Assembly: GCA_002305445.1 (NCBI GenBank)
Contig: DBRA01000068.1
Span: forward strand, 1 to 6,766
Direction of reading: 5' to 3'
Length of the DNA stretch: 6,766 nucleotides
Source: Clostridiales bacterium UBA1380
GTDB lineage: Bacteria; Bacillota; Clostridia; Oscillospirales; CAG-272
Part shown: positions 6,185 to 6,766 of the stretch, in pieces
How the letters are laid out: each line of letters begins with the position of its first letter
Position numbering within the stretch: position 1 is the stretch's first letter
Notes under the pieces: model-generated
Databases searched by the model: none
Seen by the model: the letters and a program-made list of their open reading frames with translations, nothing else
Told to the model about the DNA's origin: nothing
Position numbers and translations under genes: made by a program

Positions 6185-6222
6185 AATTAGCGCTGTGACG
6201 ATATGCACAGCCAATCGAATAC

Positions 6223-6264
6223 GGAGAGGTATCGAAGCGGTCATAACGGGGCTGACTCGAAATC
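6223..6264 (+). pseudogene. truncated tRNA-Ser(CGA), 5' half only
   Basis: It contains the 5' acceptor strand GGAGAGG, the D arm, and the anticodon stem-loop up to the first two 3' stem bases, including the CTCGAAA loop. The variable arm, T arm and 3' acceptor strand are missing, so it cannot make a tRNA. The only change from the intact copy is a C in the D loop. It lies directly behind the strong promoter at 6156-6184 and so probably marks the original gene start. Confidence 0.88.
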
Positions 6265-6412
6265 GTATGACCTTTATGTACCCTCCGAACCCCGGAACCC
6301 TTGATTTTGCTGGGTTTTCGGAGGGATCGAAAGCCAAAAATCATATATGTTCTCCCCATCAGTTCTCCCCAAAATCCAGGGTGATTTTCAGGGGTCAGAT
6401 GTTGAGATAAAC
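6265..6412. other. 148-bp hairpin-rich spacer between tRNA copies
   Basis: It contains a large hairpin: CCCTCCGAA (6281-6289) with TTCGGAGGG (6317-6325), continued inside by AACCC (6296-6300) with GGGTT (6312-6316) after a 6-nt bulge. A 9-bp direct repeat, GTTCTCCCC, lies at 6349-6357 and 6362-6370. A second hairpin pairs CCCCAAAATC (6367-6376) with GATTTT and GGGG (6383-6394, CA bulged). Neither hairpin is followed by a U-run on the plus strand. No credible gene is seen. It may be a remnant of an integrative element carrying recombinase arm sites; this is inference. Confidence 0.6.
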
Positions 6413-6414
6413 AC

Positions 6415-6503
6415 GGAGAGGTATCGAAGTGGTCATAACGGGGCTGACTCGAAATCAGTTTGGGAGCAATCCCACGCGGGTTCGAATCCCGCCCTCTCCG
6501 CCA
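6415..6503 (+). tRNA. tRNA-Ser (anticodon CGA)
   Basis: A complete class II tRNA: acceptor GGAGAGG (6415-6421) with CCTCTCC (6493-6499), discriminator G6500 and encoded CCA (6501-6503). The D stem is TCG with CGG. The anticodon stem is GCTGA with TCAGT around loop CTCGAAA, so the anticodon is CGA (6450-6452), reading UCG serine codons. The long variable arm is TGGGA, GCAA, TCCCA (6461-6474), typical of tRNA-Ser, and the T arm is GCGGG, TTCGAAT, CCCGC. All stems pair. An integrase gene begins within 90 bp downstream, marking this tRNA as an integration target. Confidence 0.97.
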
Positions 6504-6510
6504 GATTTGA

Positions 6511-6546
6511 GTGGAAAGCGTCCAGAAATGGGCGCTTTTCACTTTT
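6511..6546 (+). terminator. intrinsic terminator downstream of tRNA-Ser
   Basis: A 14-bp stem with two G-U pairs, GTGGAAAGCGTCCA (6511-6524) and TGGGCGCTTTTCAC (6529-6542), closes a GAAA tetraloop and is followed by TTTT (6543-6546). It starts 8 nt after the CCA. It also lies beyond the 3' end of the convergent integrase gene, but on that strand no U-run follows. Confidence 0.8.
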
Positions 6547-6590
6547 ATCTGTCTTGCGAGATTACCCGCCGTGCTCTTGTTTCCCGACAT

Positions 6591-6766
6591 TCAAGAGGCT
6601 TTAATCCCAAGTCCGGAAAGCATCGCGTCAGCTGAGGACAGCTTGGAACTGTACTCCAAGTGAGCGTAGATGTTGGCCGTCGTCGAGAAGTCGCTGTGAC
6701 CGAGCCATTCCTGAATCTGCTTCATGGGAACTCCGCTGGAGAGCATCAATGAAGCGCAGGAGTGCC
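6591..6766 (-). CDS. tyrosine recombinase/integrase, C-terminal part (runs off right edge)
   Basis: The last 57 residues are visible, ending at a TGA (6591-6593); the start lies outside the window. The sequence shows the C-terminal catalytic core of phage and ICE integrases: HSCASLMLSSGVP (the His follows the box II Arg, which is off-window), QEWLGH with the conserved His at visible residue 23, then STTANIY with the nucleophilic Tyr at residue 33 and the usual AHLE after it. The enzyme cuts and rejoins DNA through a 3'-phosphotyrosine link, inserting an element at its attachment site. Its 3' end faces the tRNA, 87 bp from the CCA, which suggests that an integrative element occupies the tRNA-Ser target and extends to the right. 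The overall spacing resembles integrases of Tn916-like elements and Firmicute phages. Confidence 0.93.
   Translation of the reverse strand, partial: HSCASLMLSSGVPMKQIQEWLGHSDFSTTANIYAHLEYSSKLSSADAMLSGLGIKAS

Larger units (their letters stand above)
6221..6456 (+). repeat. 44-bp direct repeat pair (tRNA-Ser 5' half) bounding a 148-bp spacer
   Basis: Positions 6221-6264 and 6413-6456 are identical at 43 of 44 bases (C6238 against T6430), an offset of 192 bp. Each starts 2 nt before the mature tRNA and ends two bases into the 3' strand of the anticodon stem. Similarity stops abruptly on the 3' side. This is the arrangement of a duplicated target next to an insertion, or of a partial tandem duplication. 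Confidence 0.9.

Noticed and set aside
6281..6325. Hairpin between the tRNA copies as a terminator
   Set aside because: The stem is strong, but no U-run follows on the plus strand, and a terminator here would cut the intact tRNA off from its only apparent promoter.
6108..6590. 160-codon minus-strand open frame containing GRDSNPRG and two SSQPRYD segments
   Set aside because: The repeated segments are the antisense translation of the two tRNA-Ser copies, a well-known false-gene pattern. The frame covers tRNA, promoter and terminator.

Overview
The window looks like chromosomal DNA from a spore-forming Firmicute of the class Clostridia, probably gut-associated. The reasons are a CotF-type spore coat protein, two small Cys-rich CCG proteins of a kind I associate with clostridial spore surfaces, a lipoprotein substrate-binding protein, strong AGGAGG-type ribosome sites, consensus housekeeping promoters, and moderately GC-rich genes set in AT-rich spacers. 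I cannot name a species.

Layout. (1) Positions 1-76 may hold the C-terminus of an upstream membrane protein. (2) Positions 128-1826 form a self-contained unit: a perfect TTGACA-17-TATAAT promoter, a 496-residue lipoprotein solute-binding protein and an intrinsic terminator, with no transporter permease beside it. (3) Positions 1946-3309 hold a spore-surface-like cluster: a CotF/ferritin-like gene on + converges on a two-gene minus-strand operon of paralogous CCG proteins. The first of these carries a Pro/Glu/Lys pentapeptide repeat. (4) Positions 3310-3719 have no convincing gene but contain an intrinsic terminator and a GC-rich inverted repeat. (5) Positions 3720-5948 (minus) encode a 742-residue REC, degenerate GGDEF, EAL, PAS-like protein, predicted to degrade cyclic di-GMP. 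(6) Positions 5949-6766 are a tRNA/integration locus. A strong promoter is followed by a truncated 5' half of a tRNA-Ser(CGA) gene, a 148-bp hairpin-rich spacer, an intact tRNA-Ser(CGA) with encoded CCA, a terminator, and the C-terminus of a tyrosine recombinase running off the right edge.

How they fit together. The c-di-GMP protein, the lipoprotein and the coat genes are separate transcription units and nothing shows a shared pathway. The tRNA end is the accessory-like part. The integrase indicates that an integrative element begins at or just after the tRNA. The 44-bp duplication of the tRNA 5' half, which separates the intact tRNA from its apparent promoter, suggests a second rearrangement at the same target. 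I did not find clear evidence of a wholly new system. The strongest leads are the tRNA-Ser duplication and the tandem CCG proteins.
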